In this document: positions 10,241-23,345 of the stretch, one piece after another | How the letters are laid out: each line of letters opens with the position of its first letter | How positions within the stretch are numbered: position 1 is the stretch's first letter | From: Hetaerina americana | Lineage: Eukaryota; Arthropoda; Insecta; Odonata; Calopterygidae | Assembly (NCBI GenBank): GCA_022747635.1 | Contig: JAKTNV010000005.1 | Location: 89,605,469 to 89,669,468, forward strand | DNA length: 64,000 nucleotides | Reading direction: 5' to 3' | Position numbers and translations under genes: made by a program | Notes under the pieces: generated by a model | Told to the model about the DNA's origin: nothing | What the model saw: the letters and a program-made list of their open reading frames with translations, nothing else | Databases searched by the model: none

Positions 10241-10483
10241 TGTATAAATATATTTATACATTTTTTTTCCTTCCCACCTTTCTTTCCCCCGGGTCGCCCT
10301 GACCTTTGGTGAATGTTATATCCATATACACAGAGAGAGAGAGTGTGACATGGGGTGGAGGGGAGAAAGATATTCGGGAGGGGGAGTAAGAGATTCGAAA
10401 ATGATATTTTTTAAGCGCCAACACTACGTTATATACACATATATAAGCATGTATATGTGTGTGCATATATATATACACACACA

Positions 10484-11220
<737 letters not shown>

Positions 11221-12218
11221 TTGCCACACCTAAAGCGTAATTCTTGCTAATTCGGAGGTTTTAAAATACAGTGCCAGGGCGGCTTTGCCCGATAACTTCT
11301 TCAAGTTATTTAAACACTCCTGTAATCAAATTCAGTGAACTTTGTTGGCGTTTGTTTTTCTCTAATTTGTTTGACTTTTTGTGGTCCATAAGTCTAAGGT
11401 ATAGTGATAGCGTCGCAACCCCGTGTAAGTTGGGGATGTCTAATTTACTCCTTCCCAAATTGATGGATTTCTCGTATGAATTTACATTTTGATCGCGATT
11501 TGATGTCGATTGATAGATAGGTTTCATCGATATTTTGTGGGACTCCTTCGTACAATAAGCTTGTAGCTTTTCCATTTCCACAAAATATATGCATTTCTTT
11601 TGAGCGTGGAGTATTCCTTGAGATGTGATTGGGTCTTCTCCGATGTCTCAAGTTGATTCCCCCCGCCCCCATTTATTTTGCTCTATCCGAAAATGTCGAT
11701 GCTGATTCAGTCCATTCCCGATTATCCGTGACCTTGTAAAAATGTAATATCACACCTAAGGTGAGCTAAAATGCACAAATTTAACCGTTAAACCTATGAT
11801 ATTCACCTCCTTTCTTAAACATTATATCTCCGAATTTTATCATCCCCTTTTTCTGGATCAGTGATTACCGCGGATACTCGGAAGAGTACTTACTGCCCAG
11901 CCAGTTTCAAGTGTGAAGCGTAGGGTCTACATTTCACAAGACTTTAATTTTGGCACCATATTTAAGACTGAAAATATTCGTAGGAATCCTCTTGGAGCCG
12001 ACGCCTATTAAGTCGTATATAATAAGTGTAGGTGGGAACGGAAAAATCTATTTATTAATTGATACATTGCACCTGATTGATGGATAAATTTCACATACCG
12101 ATTCGAAAATAATCGGCAAAAAAAATCTAGCATGATATAGTAGGCTGATAAGCTCTCTAGAGTAGGCTTGGAAATAAATTATCATTAGAATTTGAATTTA
12201 CTCGAGCACTTAAGAACT
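11221..12218. other. Unassigned DNA
   Basis: Minus-strand ORFs at 11306-11581 and 11445-11672 are short and have no recognisable motif. Nothing else was identified. Confidence 0.45.
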
Positions 12219-12975
12219 GCGGGGGGTAATCCGGAAAGTAACCTCCGTTTTCGTGTAGCGTGAGAATAAGCGGAGGGAGCCGAGTGGTCGCTGTATTGAC
12301 GCACACACTTGGTCAGTACGCCTCGAATTGCAATGATTGGAAGGTCAAACCACTTGACATTTGTTGACAATAGCGAGTCAAAATGAACAACACAATTGAA
12401 ATTCCCACCGAATGTGAAGTTCGTTCAGTTCTAAGGTTCTTGCTAATAAAAAAACTTCAAAGATGCCGACATTCATTGGGGAATTCGTGCACTGTACGTA
12501 CCAAATGCGATGAATGACAGTGTTGTGCGACAGTGTTGCCGTTCGTTTAAGAGTTAACACAAATGTCCATGTAGATGAGAGAAGTGGTCGCCCTCGTCTG
12601 CGTTGAATAATGAATGCACCTGAAAATTGATGAAAACGTTCAAGTAAACCAGCGCTTCCCGATATCTGAAACCTTTATACATTTTTCCACAGATTTACAC
12701 GATTCTGCTGAATGGAAACACGACTGGAAGGTTAGTCTATAACATGTTTAGTGCTCATCTCGACGAGGAACTTCAAGATGGTCATCGATTAGCTACGATC
12801 TCAGGTGGCAGAATTTAAAAATTAGTGCAGAGATATGAAAGTTTTTAAATCTGTTTCGTGAATGCGTATAAAAATAGTAAAAAATGCAGTTTTGAGATGA
12901 AATTAATAAATTTTCTGTATTTATTCTAGTGTATTTTTTATATCATAACGGAGGTTACTTTCTGGACAGCCTTCG
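12219..12975 (+). mobile_element. mariner-B copy 1, internally deleted and decayed
   Basis: The element has terminal inverted repeats: AAAGTAACCTCCGTT near the left end (12235-12249) and its reverse complement AACGGAGGTTACTTTC near 12947, then GGACAGCC. A TA follows the right end at 12976-12977; the left outermost bases have diverged, so the left boundary is approximate. Only about 755 bases remain of an expected 1.3 kb. An internal segment around 12755-12805 (CTCATCTCGACGAGGAACTT) recurs inverted in the 50-kb copy, confirming a shared family. Confidence 0.8.
12383..12606 (+). pseudogene. Decayed mariner-type transposase, N-terminal part
   Basis: An ATG at 12383 opens a frame whose pieces, allowing for frameshifts, read EVRSVLRFL, then RALYVPNAMNDSVVRQCCRSFK, then TNVHVDERSGRPRLR. 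These match the N-terminal helix-turn-helix region of mariner transposases, including the diagnostic TNVHDERSGRP motif. At least two frameshifts and several stops break it, and the catalytic region has been deleted. It cannot encode a functional enzyme. Confidence 0.75.
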
Positions 12976-12977
12976 TA

Positions 12978-13110
12978 TTTTGTGAAAAAAATAAAAAAAT
13001 AAAAAAAATTAATAATTATAAATATCGCAGTCAAGCTAAAGAGACGAGCTTTTGGAGCATGTTAGCGCAAAAAAAGACAGTTGAACCCCGAATATAAATA
13101 TTTAATTCAA
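12978..13110. other. Unassigned AT-rich DNA
   Basis: A-rich sequence with no recognised feature. Confidence 0.4.
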
Positions 13111-13690
13111 CTCTCTCGAGACTCCACTTCGTCTCTTTCGCCTCGCGTGAAGCAAATCTGGGAAAATCGGAGGTTGAGTCGCGGATGAGTGGTAACTCTG
13201 TTCACGCGACCCCTCCGCGAACTCACCACGCCCTCAAGCCTCCGTCTCACTCCGTTTCGGGTCGTGGCGGACGCAGAGGGGGGAGGGGGTGGGCGAGGGG
13301 GAAGGGGTGGGGCCGACCCTCCGTCGAGATGGTTTTTTGGGGTGGGCGGGGTTCGGAAGTGAAGGGAGGGAGGGTGGCGGGGCGGACGATGGATGGGAGA
13401 GAAGGGCATCTGCGTTTTAAATATTGCCACTATAAAACAGTAAACCTTCGCGAAGGGAGTCGCATTTTTAACGCGCTTTTTGATCTGAGCGCCGCGCGGC
13501 GGTGGACCGGATGAAATGTTCCCCCGGCGTGAGCTCGTGGGGTTGGGGTGGGCGATGAGGAGCGGTGGGAAGGGGGAAAGTTAGGAGGATGGAGTGGTGT
13601 GGGAAGGGCCAAGGGTTGTAAAGGGTCGAGGGGAAGGGGCAGGGGGACGAGTGGAAAGAGGGACGTCGTGAGTATTGAAATAGTTTCCTC
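13111..13690. other. G-rich, CpG-containing block with G-quadruplex potential
   Basis: The plus strand has closely spaced G-runs at 13277-13320 and 13340-13385 and again at 13530-13660. Canonical four-run quadruplex patterns with short loops occur. ORFs are low complexity on both strands and are not credited as genes. Confidence 0.6.
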
Positions 13691-14284
13691 ACGGCGACAT
13701 GTCTACATATAAATTCCGTCGTGCCTAATAGATCTTGGGAGTCATTCACGCCAGGGTTTCGGCGCGCAAAGCACTTAAAACCCTGCTGAGAAGTAACTCT
13801 CGGATAGGAGAATCGAGGCTCCCTTAGGGACACAGGAAATGACGCTGAGGACGTCCACTTGTTATAGTAATCCCATAGATTTCATTGGTGAGGATTTTTT
13901 CTTTCCTTCCAACCACCTGACTTTCACTCTGTAATTATAGGCTCGAATCTGAATTATTTGTTACATTCGCGGATGAGTTTACATAACCAAACTATAATTG
14001 ACAGCATCAGTATTGTTCTACCGCTGCAAAATGAATGATTTTACATAGAAAGGAGGGGAGAACTTGCGATAATGTCATCGTACGCTGTAACTCCGGGAAG
14101 ATCAAAACTTTGTCAGTATCAATAAGGTTCAATGTCACTTTTATTAACATAAACAATTTGTTCAGAAATCCCGAAAGAATTATAATCAAATTACTAGAAA
14201 AATATTTTTTTTACGCATAAAATGTTTTGTGTAAGATGAGAATTGAAACATTAACATCAAAGCTATATGAATATCTATCTACCT
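13691..14284. other. Unassigned DNA
   Basis: No gene or repeat recognised. Confidence 0.5.
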
Positions 14285-14350
14285 GCGACACCCCCATCTG
14301 GCGACCATTGCACTACTGCAGTAGTGCAATGGTCACCAGGGGGTGTGCCA
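14285..14350. repeat. Near-perfect palindrome (about 64 bp)
   Basis: Centred on CTGCAG at 14316-14321, a perfect 32-base palindrome (14303-14334) extends with one mismatch and a 2-base bulge to CACCCCC on the left and GGGGGTG on the right. It would form a strong hairpin with no loop. It may be a tiny foldback element; no clear target duplication was seen. Confidence 0.85.
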
Positions 14351-14670
14351 ACTCTCATTCGCTCAAAATTAAATTATTTTCGTCAGCAAATGCATAAAAT
14401 GCATATATCTGCCACAGTCTGCTTAATTGCAGATATCTCGATTGGAATTTGATCCTGATGTTTCAGGGTGATTTATACAAAAGATATGCAAGCTACAAGC
14501 TTGTACACTCTATTGAAATACCATTTCCGTTATGATTTAATCATTTCATTGACACTTGGCACACTTACAGTGAAATCTATGAAGCTAGAGAAATAAATCA
14601 CTTTGTGACCCTACTTACGTTCAAGGAAATATTATGGCCTTGATTTCCCTGACTTATCTGCCGTTTTTAG
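14351..14670. other. Unassigned AT-rich DNA
   Basis: No feature recognised apart from the pyrimidine tract that precedes the candidate acceptor at 14670. Confidence 0.4.
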
Positions 14671-14866
14671 ATGTGATATCCCTAGGTGTAGCCAGTAAGC
14701 CAAAAAAGCATAGTCTTTTTCTGGTCGGGCTGTTCTGGAGCAATATAAATAACATAGATTCAGCCATAAAATGGTTGAAATCCTTCATGATGAAAGACGA
14801 CGATTTACTTTTTCATGTGGAGTATTTTTATTACGACGATATTTCGTTGCTGCTTAACATCTTCAG
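14671..14866 (+). CDS. Candidate internal exon, product unknown
   Basis: A pyrimidine-rich acceptor (CTGCCGTTTTTAG, ending 14670) and a near-consensus donor (CTTCAG|GTAAAT at 14867) bound a single open frame. It encodes about 65 residues, including NNIDSAIKWLKSFMMKDDD and FHVEYFYYDDISLLLNIF, an acidic and aromatic-rich peptide that looks protein-like. Phase would be 1 at the start and 2 at the end. I do not recognise the family, and no adjacent exon of matching phase was found. AT-rich DNA can produce such frames by chance, so confidence is low. A purine-rich tract follows in the putative intron. Confidence 0.28.
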
Positions 14867-14884
14867 GTAAATTTACATACTTAT

Positions 14885-14993
14885 ATTGGGAAAGAGAGGA
14901 GGGAAGGAGGAGAGAACAAACAAAAGGATACGGAGGGGAAAGTGGGGGAAAGGCTGGATTGGGGGAGAGAAGGAAAAGGGAAAGGAAAGTATG
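14885..14993. repeat. Polypurine tract
   Basis: About 110 bases almost entirely A and G on the plus strand, directly downstream of the candidate donor at 14867. Confidence 0.85.
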
Positions 14994-15939
14994 GCTGTGC
15001 AATTGACAAAGAGAGTTTTTGAAAATGTTGATATTTCGACTCTAATTGCATTACCTTGGAGTAAAACAATGACCCTCCTCAACTTCCCTTTTTCATCAAC
15101 AATATTATACGAGCAATGTCGTTAATATTATATGCTATCAAGCAACTTTACAATTTTTTCCAGCATCGGCCACCAAAATTATGACACGGATTTTAGAGTT
15201 GAAATGACACACTTTTGGTTTTCAATGAGTGACAGATGATAGGCCATCAAGGTATCCTATATTATAATTTAAGACAGATACTTAGATTATAGGCATAAGA
15301 AAAAGATTAGTGAGACTTAATTGGAGAAAAGTTTAGTATAATTCTGAAGCTTGGTGGTTGAATATGGAGGTAATCCGTGCTAGGGGGATTTTTGAGGTGA
15401 AATTCGAAGGAGGCAGGACAAGTTGATGTAAGAGGAATTGGGTGAAAATGGAACATGTAAGTGGCTATAGGTTATATTGGTGATATTGGAAAACACAATC
15501 GCGAAATTTTCGGAATAGCTAATAAAAAGGATACTTACTACTATGGTAGATGAGATCACGTAAATAAAAGGAAGGAACTTGATAGTAACAGATTTATAGA
15601 GGGTGATAAATTATAGACGATTATAGGCGATAATAGATAGTCGGTAATAGATTAATAACATCGTTCTTTTCTCGAACCATTTGAGATTAAAATAGATATT
15701 ACAGCAATTTTGTAGGAGATTATTTTAATTGGCAGTGTATATGTATATATTTTGTCCATATCCTGCATGCTATTTTTTATTCGATAGAAAGACTCATATT
15801 TTAAACAGTTCTACAGCATAATTTGAATATACAGGTATCCTTTTATTGAATATTGTTGCATTTAAGTACTTTATTTGGTGTGATTAACATTGTAGAAGAG
15901 CATGATCAAACTAATATTTGTGTAGAGGTGACTGATTGG
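14994..15939. other. Unassigned AT-rich DNA
   Basis: No gene recognised. Positions 15290-15360 share loose similarity with 48660-48800, suggesting an old dispersed repeat. Confidence 0.4.
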
Positions 15940-16012
15940 GACTGTACATGCATGGTTGGTGACCTAACACCCCCCGCCACACGCCTTCGCTGCAGCTTGC
16001 GGGGTATTGTGT
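15940..16012 (+). mobile_element. LINE-A 3' end with terminal hairpin
   Basis: Contains GGTGACCTAACACC, the hairpin CCCCGC...GCGGGG (about 15971-16004) and the start of the GTAGATG tail. The same block occurs at 45.0, 50.3, 55.2 and 56.5 kb. The inner helix has decayed here (CGCC opposite TGCA). Confidence 0.75.
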
Positions 16013-16135
16013 AGATGGAAGTCGTGGAAAGAAAGAATGATAGGTGATCGAGTTAAAGGAAGAGAAAGATTACCAATTTCGGACACCATGAAGGGAGACA
16101 GGAAGCATATGGACGTGAGGAATATTTAATGGTAA
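16013..16135 (+). pseudogene. Fragment resembling the C terminus of a LINE ORF
   Basis: Directly after the LINE-A tail, the frame reads ERMIGDRVKGRERLPISD followed by TMKGDRKHMDVRNI. This resembles the segment near the end of endonuclease/reverse-transcriptase LINE ORFs (GKRGRGR...D.MKG....). It is very short and has no target duplication. It could come from a second LINE interrupted by the LINE-A insertion. Confidence 0.4.
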
Positions 16136-16578
16136 TGCGGGTTTTTCAGTGTAGGATTAGATGTTTAGGGTGCTACTACAAGTTTAAAAATGTTTAATTT
16201 CAGGTTATCTACCTTTGACCGTTAGGCACTGCGAGAAATTATAAAATGTAGCTATGTAAGGAATGATCATAAATCCTCACTTTTGTAATTGATAATAAAT
16301 CTATAATATTATTGTTTCAGTGGAATCACATAGTGATCTGTGCCTAATATTCTTTCTATATTCTAAAATATGAATTGAATTATGAATAAAAGTCTGTGTT
16401 TTCAAAGAAATTGGAACTTTTGGGAAGAGAGCTCAAATCGAATGAAGGAGGAATTAGCCTCTGAAAGCGGTAATGACAGTGTCATGAATAATTACCTGAG
16501 TTATTGAAAAGAGTATATTGATTTTAATGCTCTGCATCAAGTTTGACACATGTATCTGAGAGTCCCATTTCCTATACC
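16136..16578. other. Unassigned AT-rich DNA
   Basis: No feature recognised. Confidence 0.4.
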
Positions 16579-16580
16579 TA

Positions 16581-17030
16581 CAGGGTCTGTCCCAAAATTA
16601 GTTGGACTGAATCGTTTAAAATAAACATTATTTTCAAAATTGATACATTCACTCAAAAGTCTTCGAAGTTAAACCTTTGTGCGTCCACACATCGCTGACA
16701 GCGGGTTTTCCACGCCCCGTACGCCTTCTAGAAGGTGGCGCCCGGAATGCTGTTAAGCTCTCTGTTGTAACTCTTCCACCGAGCCGTGGTGATCTCTGTT
16801 CAACAAATACTTTACTCTTCACCCAAGATTTTCGTCACTTTTTGAAGCAGAAGGACGCGATGAACGTTCGGTGTCTTCAACATCTTCTCAACCCTCCCGA
16901 AATAACTTGTGCCCCAACACCCCATCTAACCATGGCATTATCACGATAAGCTGCCTTTGCTATCAGTCTCTTTCCAGGTTTTGCGCAGTTTCACGCAAAT
17001 TTTGATGGCGCAGAGCTGTTCCAATAACTG
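16581..17030 (-). mobile_element. mariner-C, decayed deletion derivative
   Basis: The left end begins CAGGGTCTGTCCCAAAATTA after a TA (16579-16580) and resembles a mariner terminal repeat. On the minus strand, broken frames read EQLCAIKICVKLRKTWKET, then VWHKLFREG, then EDVEDTERSSRPSASKSDEN. The other end carries the transposase C terminus RCVDAQRFNFEDF before a stop. The catalytic domain between them has been deleted. The right terminal repeat was not found, so that boundary is set at the start of recognisable coding sequence. Confidence 0.75.
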
Positions 17031-18890
17031 GACGGATAGGACAGAGTGTAACGAGGTCACGCCATAGAGATTTCGCAAACAAACTATATGCACTCCACAA
17101 GGGCTGGGAGCCAACTGTCACTAGCCTCCAGCCTTTCCTGACACTCCCCTCGGTGACAATTGCCCTTCTATGTAGAAGTCTAGTATCGCTGGCTTTGTGA
17201 CTAGATGGACGTGTATCCGAATGTATCTAATAATCCTCTAGTACCTGCTTCCTTTTCGTAACAGTATTTCGTAAATCTGAGGCTCCAGAGTTGTGTCAAA
17301 GTCCTTTATTGAACATTTCTTAGATGAGCATTTTCGTTTCACATCTTAAATGCGGGTATTTTGAAATAATATCCCTTATTTTTCCATTTCACATTCTTAA
17401 CTTCCGTCGAATGAAGCCAACTTTCTTAAAGGCGTACCCACCTTTCTTTTCAAAGGTGAGTCTTTAATGAAAGACTTAAGGCGTGCTTGATGAGATCATA
17501 ATTACTTGACAAAAACCCATCTTTCATTTCACCCAAGTATAAAGTCTTCTTCTTCTTATTTTGTTATAAAAAATTCATTACTATTTATTCCTTAATTTAA
17601 TTCTAATATATACTATGCCAATGCGATTATAATGATGCAACCGATGCATATTTTAAATCATTGCAAAATTATTTATGACGTACTATCCAAAAGGACGTGC
17701 TGCGTAGGTTTAATTGATCTCTTGACCTGCATTAGCATTTGATTTCGGGTGAGATCATTTATTCCCTTGCTTAATTTGGGCACAGTTTAGCCCAGTAATT
17801 TATGCATTTGACCCGCAGTTGCAGGCCTAATGCCCTGAGAAGGATTTGGCCAACACAGGTAGGTGGATGGAGGCGAGGGTCGAAAACCCTTGAGTTGGCC
17901 ATTATCAGAACCTGATTGGGAAAACTCCGTCTTCGTGTGTAACATTGATGTCAGCGGTTTAAAACACCCCGCAGCCGCGAACCGATCGTAGTACTTACCT
18001 AATAGGGATTGTCTTAATAGGTTTCAAACTTCCAAATTCCAAAAAAAATCTGTCATTTCCAGTTTTATTACTTTGTGAGTACACTTGTAAATCATCAACC
18101 TAACACATTTCTATCCATCATAAACTATCCTAAAATATCCTTGCAAAATTGAGGTATTTGCCAAATATTTATATATTCACTCAGCAACAAGTTATTATAA
18201 TATTTCCCACATATTCCTTCTTCTACTTATTAATATATTCTGACATTTTTAAAGAGCCTCAGAGGAGTTTATATTAGCTTTTTCTTGTACATGTAGTTAG
18301 CGAGCAATCTCTAATGGTTTTCGCACAGTAATTTAGAGCATCATGCTCAATTAATGATATATGCGTATATATATATTTTCCTGAGTGTTCTAAAGGGACG
18401 TTTATGAGAATGCGAACGCAACAGATTTATTTTCAGAAAAACGTTAAATCGTCTGAAATTACTTTTTTTTAAATCTTGTGTTTCTTTAAATAATTGCATT
18501 TATGTTTCCTTTTTATAAAAATGTTCCCTTCGCGTGAGGAGATTCGTCAGAGTTATGTCATTTATTCAAATATTCGTGTCAGTATTTGTAAAAATAAACA
18601 AGGCCGGCCACAAAGGGCATAAATTCATGCAGAACACTGGTGGCCTTCTCCCTTCACAATGACGCACGCTCAGTTTTGCATGTCCTTTTATTTCTGTTTA
18701 CTCGCCGGCAATTTCCATCCTCGGAAGCCTCGAGACCATATTCCAGTATTCTTTATGTGGGGCTATCCATTTTAACAAAGTCCCACGGGCGATATCAGTG
18801 CACCAATTGACTTTGTAACCCCCCCACCATTTTTTTTTTGAAAGCCTGCCAAGCCTTGCATTCACTAAATCCGCGACGAAAAATAAACCC
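17031..18890. other. Unassigned AT-rich DNA
   Basis: No gene, tRNA or clear repeat recognised. The first 150 bases may hold the lost right end of mariner-C. Confidence 0.45.
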
Positions 18891-19290
18891 CAAACGATAG
18901 TGAGACGGCGATGGCGGAAGTCCGGAGTTTACTTTATTGCGGACGCTGGGAGGGAGGGGGAGAGGTTCATGAGAATTATTTCTACCCCCCTCCCCCTTTT
19001 TCCCACCATTATTTTATTTGCAAATAACGCAGCGGGATTTTTTGCTCAAAAAATCTGCAATTCGAATGATCTTAACTGCTTTGTTTTTACGATAGTGGCG
19101 CCAGGTAGAGAGATAGTGAGCGCGTGCAAGAGTCCACCCGCACACGTGGATTTGTGTCCCTCCCTTCCTCGATTCAACCACGGCGAATTTTGACCTTCCC
19201 CGGAGCGGTTTTCGACTGTCTGGGCGACTGAGGCATTGTGGGAAGGCGGCGCGAGGATAAGGGGGAGAGGTTGGGGTTTGTGAAACGGGC
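18891..19290. other. Mixed GC-rich stretch without a gene
   Basis: Moderately GC-rich with C- and G-runs (18983-19002, 19259-19275). ORFs on either strand are short and unsupported. Confidence 0.4.

Positions 19291-19293
<3 letters not shown>

Positions 19294-19343
<50 letters not shown>
19294..19343. repeat. (AT)n microsatellite
   Basis: About 50 bases of uninterrupted AT. Confidence 0.95.
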
Positions 19344-19347
<4 letters not shown>

Positions 19348-20783
19348 CCTACGTAACTTTTTATCTTGAATGCTTATCGCCCGGGGGGACATTCACCGTT
19401 CGCCTAGCATGTCCCCCCGGCTCGCATTTTTCAAACCGATGGGACGTTTTTCCAAAATCCACGCGGACCCACGGATACTCAATCCCTTGGTTTCCATGAA
19501 AGGAACTTTTTGTTTTTTAACTTGACCCTTTACTTTATTATTTATTTTTCCATTGGTATTTTGGCGTCCACCATTAGTGTTTTTGTAAATACTATATCTG
19601 TATATTTACATATTATCATTAGGTGGGTATCTAAGTTTTGGCTCCGGACAGTTTTACCCGACTGACTTTTTAGTTGATCGGACGTGCAGCCTGCGACAAA
19701 AGCGTGGAGATTAAAACCTCTCTTGCTCAAAGTCTATATCTATGAATTATTTATGACTGCATTTTCTCTTGAGTTTTTCCCATTGTATTAATTTTTTTGC
19801 ATTTATTGTTTGAGAGTTTGCTCCAAACCTATCTCTTCCATTATTGCGACAGCGTGAATAATGTTTCAAATGCAAGGAATAATAACTGCTCGGCTTTATC
19901 TAGATTTATTACCGATATATAAGAATGAAAGTCCCTAAGATGTTTAAATTTAACGCATAGATAACGCATATCTAGGTGATCGTTGGTGGAATTTGGAGGG
20001 TGAGTATAATAAGTAAACATTATTGGCGACCCTATTGTCTAATTAAAATATTTAAGCTTGAAAGAATTATAATTTTACATTTTATTACTGTTTTTGGAGC
20101 AGTGATTCCACCATATTTTACATGTATTTATTGTGTACTGAAATTTTATTGGTTTTTACCCCCCCCCCCCCTTTCATAAGACATTCCCTGGGTATGAGTA
20201 ATGGTACCTACTCAGAATAAGGCACTTGTTGAGACATTGAGGAGGGTGATAAGGGATTTTCTGTCAAATGATAAGAGATTACCAATGGAAATAAATACCG
20301 AATAATTTCAAGTCTCAATTGGGAGTGCTTTTTGAGTAAAATCAGGGGTGACGTGGTTCCAAAGCAGAAGCAATCCATGTGTAAAGCTTCAAAATAAATA
20401 GATGTACTAGCGTGAAAAATGCTCCAACTAATCGCTGTGATCAGGTAGATGCCTATAGTCTGCCATGGATTCACTACTTAGGGTAAGAGACCCCTTTGGA
20501 TTCTATTCTGGGGATTAGAACATGTTTGCAATTACTTAAGATGTCAATGAGTTTATATTCATATTTTATAAAACATAGTACAAAAGTAGTTACTTTTTTA
20601 AGCAAAGCAATGTGCGTACAGAAATGAGGTTGTCAATAGAACGTTAAAATAAACAGAGGGTATTGGAATAGGGCGAATTAAACAGGATTGCAAACAATGA
20701 AAGGAGTGCGGATGCAAAACTTATGGAGAAGAGTAAGGAGATCGGAATTTACAAAAGCTCATTTACCATATATATCTTTATCG
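19344..20783. other. Unassigned AT-rich DNA
   Basis: No feature recognised except a C-run at 20159-20170. Confidence 0.45.
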
Positions 20784-20844
<61 letters not shown>

Positions 20845-20896
20845 GTATATATATATATATCTTTTTATATATATATATCTTACCATATATATTTTG

Positions 20897-20952
<56 letters not shown>
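20784..20952. repeat. (AT)n microsatellite cluster
   Basis: Two long AT tracts (20784-20860 and 20899-20952) separated by CTTTT and CTTACC interruptions. Confidence 0.95.
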
Positions 20953-20954
<2 letters not shown>

Positions 20955-22075
20955 CAAATGAGAAAGGCTCTGTAATAGCCGTAAAACGTATTAATAAAAG
21001 ATTGGCCGAAGTTTATAACAGCTGAAAATATATATTCAACCATTTTGATACACGTATCGATCTTTTTCTGTCTATTCATATTTCTTAGTTGTCAGTTACA
21101 TCGAAAGAAAATATTCCTGACATACATTTCCAGGTACTCAGCCCATTATGAAAACAAAAAGTTGAAACAAAAAATAGAATTGAATGTAAATAATGAATAT
21201 AAACATTAAGGGCGCTCAGTTAATCCTCAGAAGGGAGAAATAGAGCGTTTTGCAACTTAAATATATTTTATATGCCTGGTCGTAATGGGGCTGACAACTC
21301 TTAATATGTGTGCACCGTCGCGATTCCTACAACGTGAAATTGGAAAATTCAGTCTTTGCAGAATGACAAACCTCTTCTTCTGAAGGTGTGGCAAGTTGTC
21401 AAATAAAATATCCTCCAGTGTGTGGACACTAATGACAAATCTTAGTTTGCCAGTATTTGCGAATGAATAAACCTTCGTCTAACAAATTACCTTCACCATG
21501 TGGGGTGCCATATTTTATTTCAATGTAATTAGGTCTTTATTCAGAAGTTTTTCTGTGAAATGTAAAATTTAAGAATGGGTATATCAAGCGTGACACTACT
21601 CCATGCCGATAATGAAACCATTAAATTATTTTTGAATTCTTTAAAATGATAGCCTCGTCATGAATATGCGATCTTTTCAAACCTCAACCTAACTGATTGA
21701 GTAAGCGCTCTAGTTAATAGCAGTTTGACTTTTTTTCCCGCGTCCCTTCACAAAATCACCCTCCACCCCCTTTACCCCCACCTCCCCAATCCACCGGTCG
21801 GAGTTGCGAGTGGGAAACCTGGAAAACAGCCGTCAACTCGCATTGCGGTGGACTGGAGAATTAGATGGTCCAAAAGATAGGAATCGTGGGTGTGTTTGAA
21901 AAATTCACGGGTCCGCGAATGTCCGGCCGTGTCCTGCCGTGCGTTTTGAGAGCAGCGCCGCACACTCTCCCTGCAATCACGGCCTCAAACATTCCAGCTG
22001 CGGCGCCATCGCAGTAGCAGGGTCGCCTAATTTTCCGGCTACCCCTCGTTTTGAGGTTTAACAGTTCCATTCCGA
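20953..22075. other. Unassigned DNA
   Basis: AT-rich to 21720, then increasingly GC-rich. No gene recognised. Confidence 0.45.
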
Positions 22076-22735
22076 AGTGCGTCTTCCCTCCCCCCACCCC
22101 ACCACCACCCTAATCACCCCACCCTCACACCCCCCACTATCGCTTCACGTCCCTGCAAGTGCGGGGAATTGTGTGGAGGAGGTGGAGTATGGTAGAGATG
22201 GGGGAAGGTGTAGGAGTTTACGTGGCAGTCACCCACCTGGTCTGGCGAGGGAGGGCTTTCATTTTATTCGACGCGTCGTACCCCTTATCCCCCCCTCCCT
22301 CCTCCCCCGCAAAATGGCACCGGGGTGGGAATTCGGGGGGGGGGAGCGAGGGACGACGAATCAAGTCAAATGGAACGGAGAGAATGGTCTCCATGGGGAT
22401 GGGGGCGAAGCAGTCACAACGGCGGTCAAATGAGGCAAGGAAATGGCTGTGAACTAGCGTCGAGCGGGAGGAAAGAGCGACAGAGCGGCAGAATGAGAGT
22501 GTATGTATGCATGAGTTTCCCAGGTTGATGTGACCTACAGGATAGCGGGATTTGAAGGGGGAGGGGGGGAGGACGAGAGGAAGAGAAAGGTTGGTATTGG
22601 TGGGTGGGAATCCTCGGAATAAAAAGAGATGTTGGAGGTGGGAGAAAAAATGCCGGGGGCTGTTTCAGCGTTGCCGGTTGCGCGAACCATCGTACGGGAG
22701 CCGCGCAGGTCGTTTTTCTTTTATTTTTCGATTCT
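22076..22735. other. GC-rich block, C-rich then G-rich on plus strand
   Basis: C-runs at 22088-22140 and 22288-22310 give way to G-runs at 22333-22345 and 22555-22580. CpGs are frequent. No credible ORF; possible regulatory island. Confidence 0.45.
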
Positions 22736-23117
22736 CCTTTCCACGCTAATCACTTTTGTATTAAAAACGTGTGCACTAAATATAAATTCACGGCAAGAGG
22801 TGAAATGCGTCACAAAGTGTTCCATTGCCTCTGAAATAACCCTAATTTTCGCACTTTTAATCGGCAGTAAATCATCATTTGACGATTAATTGTCAGACTG
22901 TGCTGTCGTCATATTATTTCATCATTTGTTCTTCGACCGTGATTCCGGCTGGATAATTAAATACTATTTTAATATTACTCAGTATTAATTGAGAAAACCT
23001 GCCTCTTCCACGCACATCAATTGTTAAAAATAAGTGAGAATAGTTGATTGAATTAGTTTAGACAATGAACAAAAAAACCACAGTAATCAACCAGAAGGTC
23101 GAATTGATAGGTTTGAG
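22736..23117. other. Unassigned AT-rich DNA
   Basis: No feature recognised. Confidence 0.4.
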
Positions 23118-23345
23118 GTAGATTTCACTCAGTACTGAGTCCTATACGGCGTGTGAAATCCACACAACTGGGTAGGGGGGCCAGTTCCTTTCCCTTTGCC
23201 GGTTATGGTTCCCCGGGAAGACCTGGTACCCGAAAAATCATATAGCTTGGTATATGCTGAGGGTGACCAGAAGAATTGCCCAGGAATCGAACCCAGGTTT
23301 TTCCGGTCAGAATCCGAGCGCTCTAACGGCTGCACTAATTGGACG
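23118..23345 (-). mobile_element. SINE-2 (tRNA-derived), minus orientation
   Basis: On the minus strand a tRNA-like head has an A-box region (GCCGTTAGAGCGCTCGGATT) and a B box (GGTTCGATTCC), the two internal promoter elements read by RNA polymerase III. The body contains GATTTTTCGGGTACCAGGTC and GGAAAGGAACTGGCCCCCCT, shared with the copies at 33.7, 41.7, 47.3 and 60.7 kb. The 3' end is truncated near the TACC motif. The overlapping ORFs are not genes. Confidence 0.85.

Noticed and set aside
16581..17030. Plus-strand ORF at 16677-16949 as a gene
   Set aside because: It is the reverse-strand shadow of the decayed mariner-C transposase.
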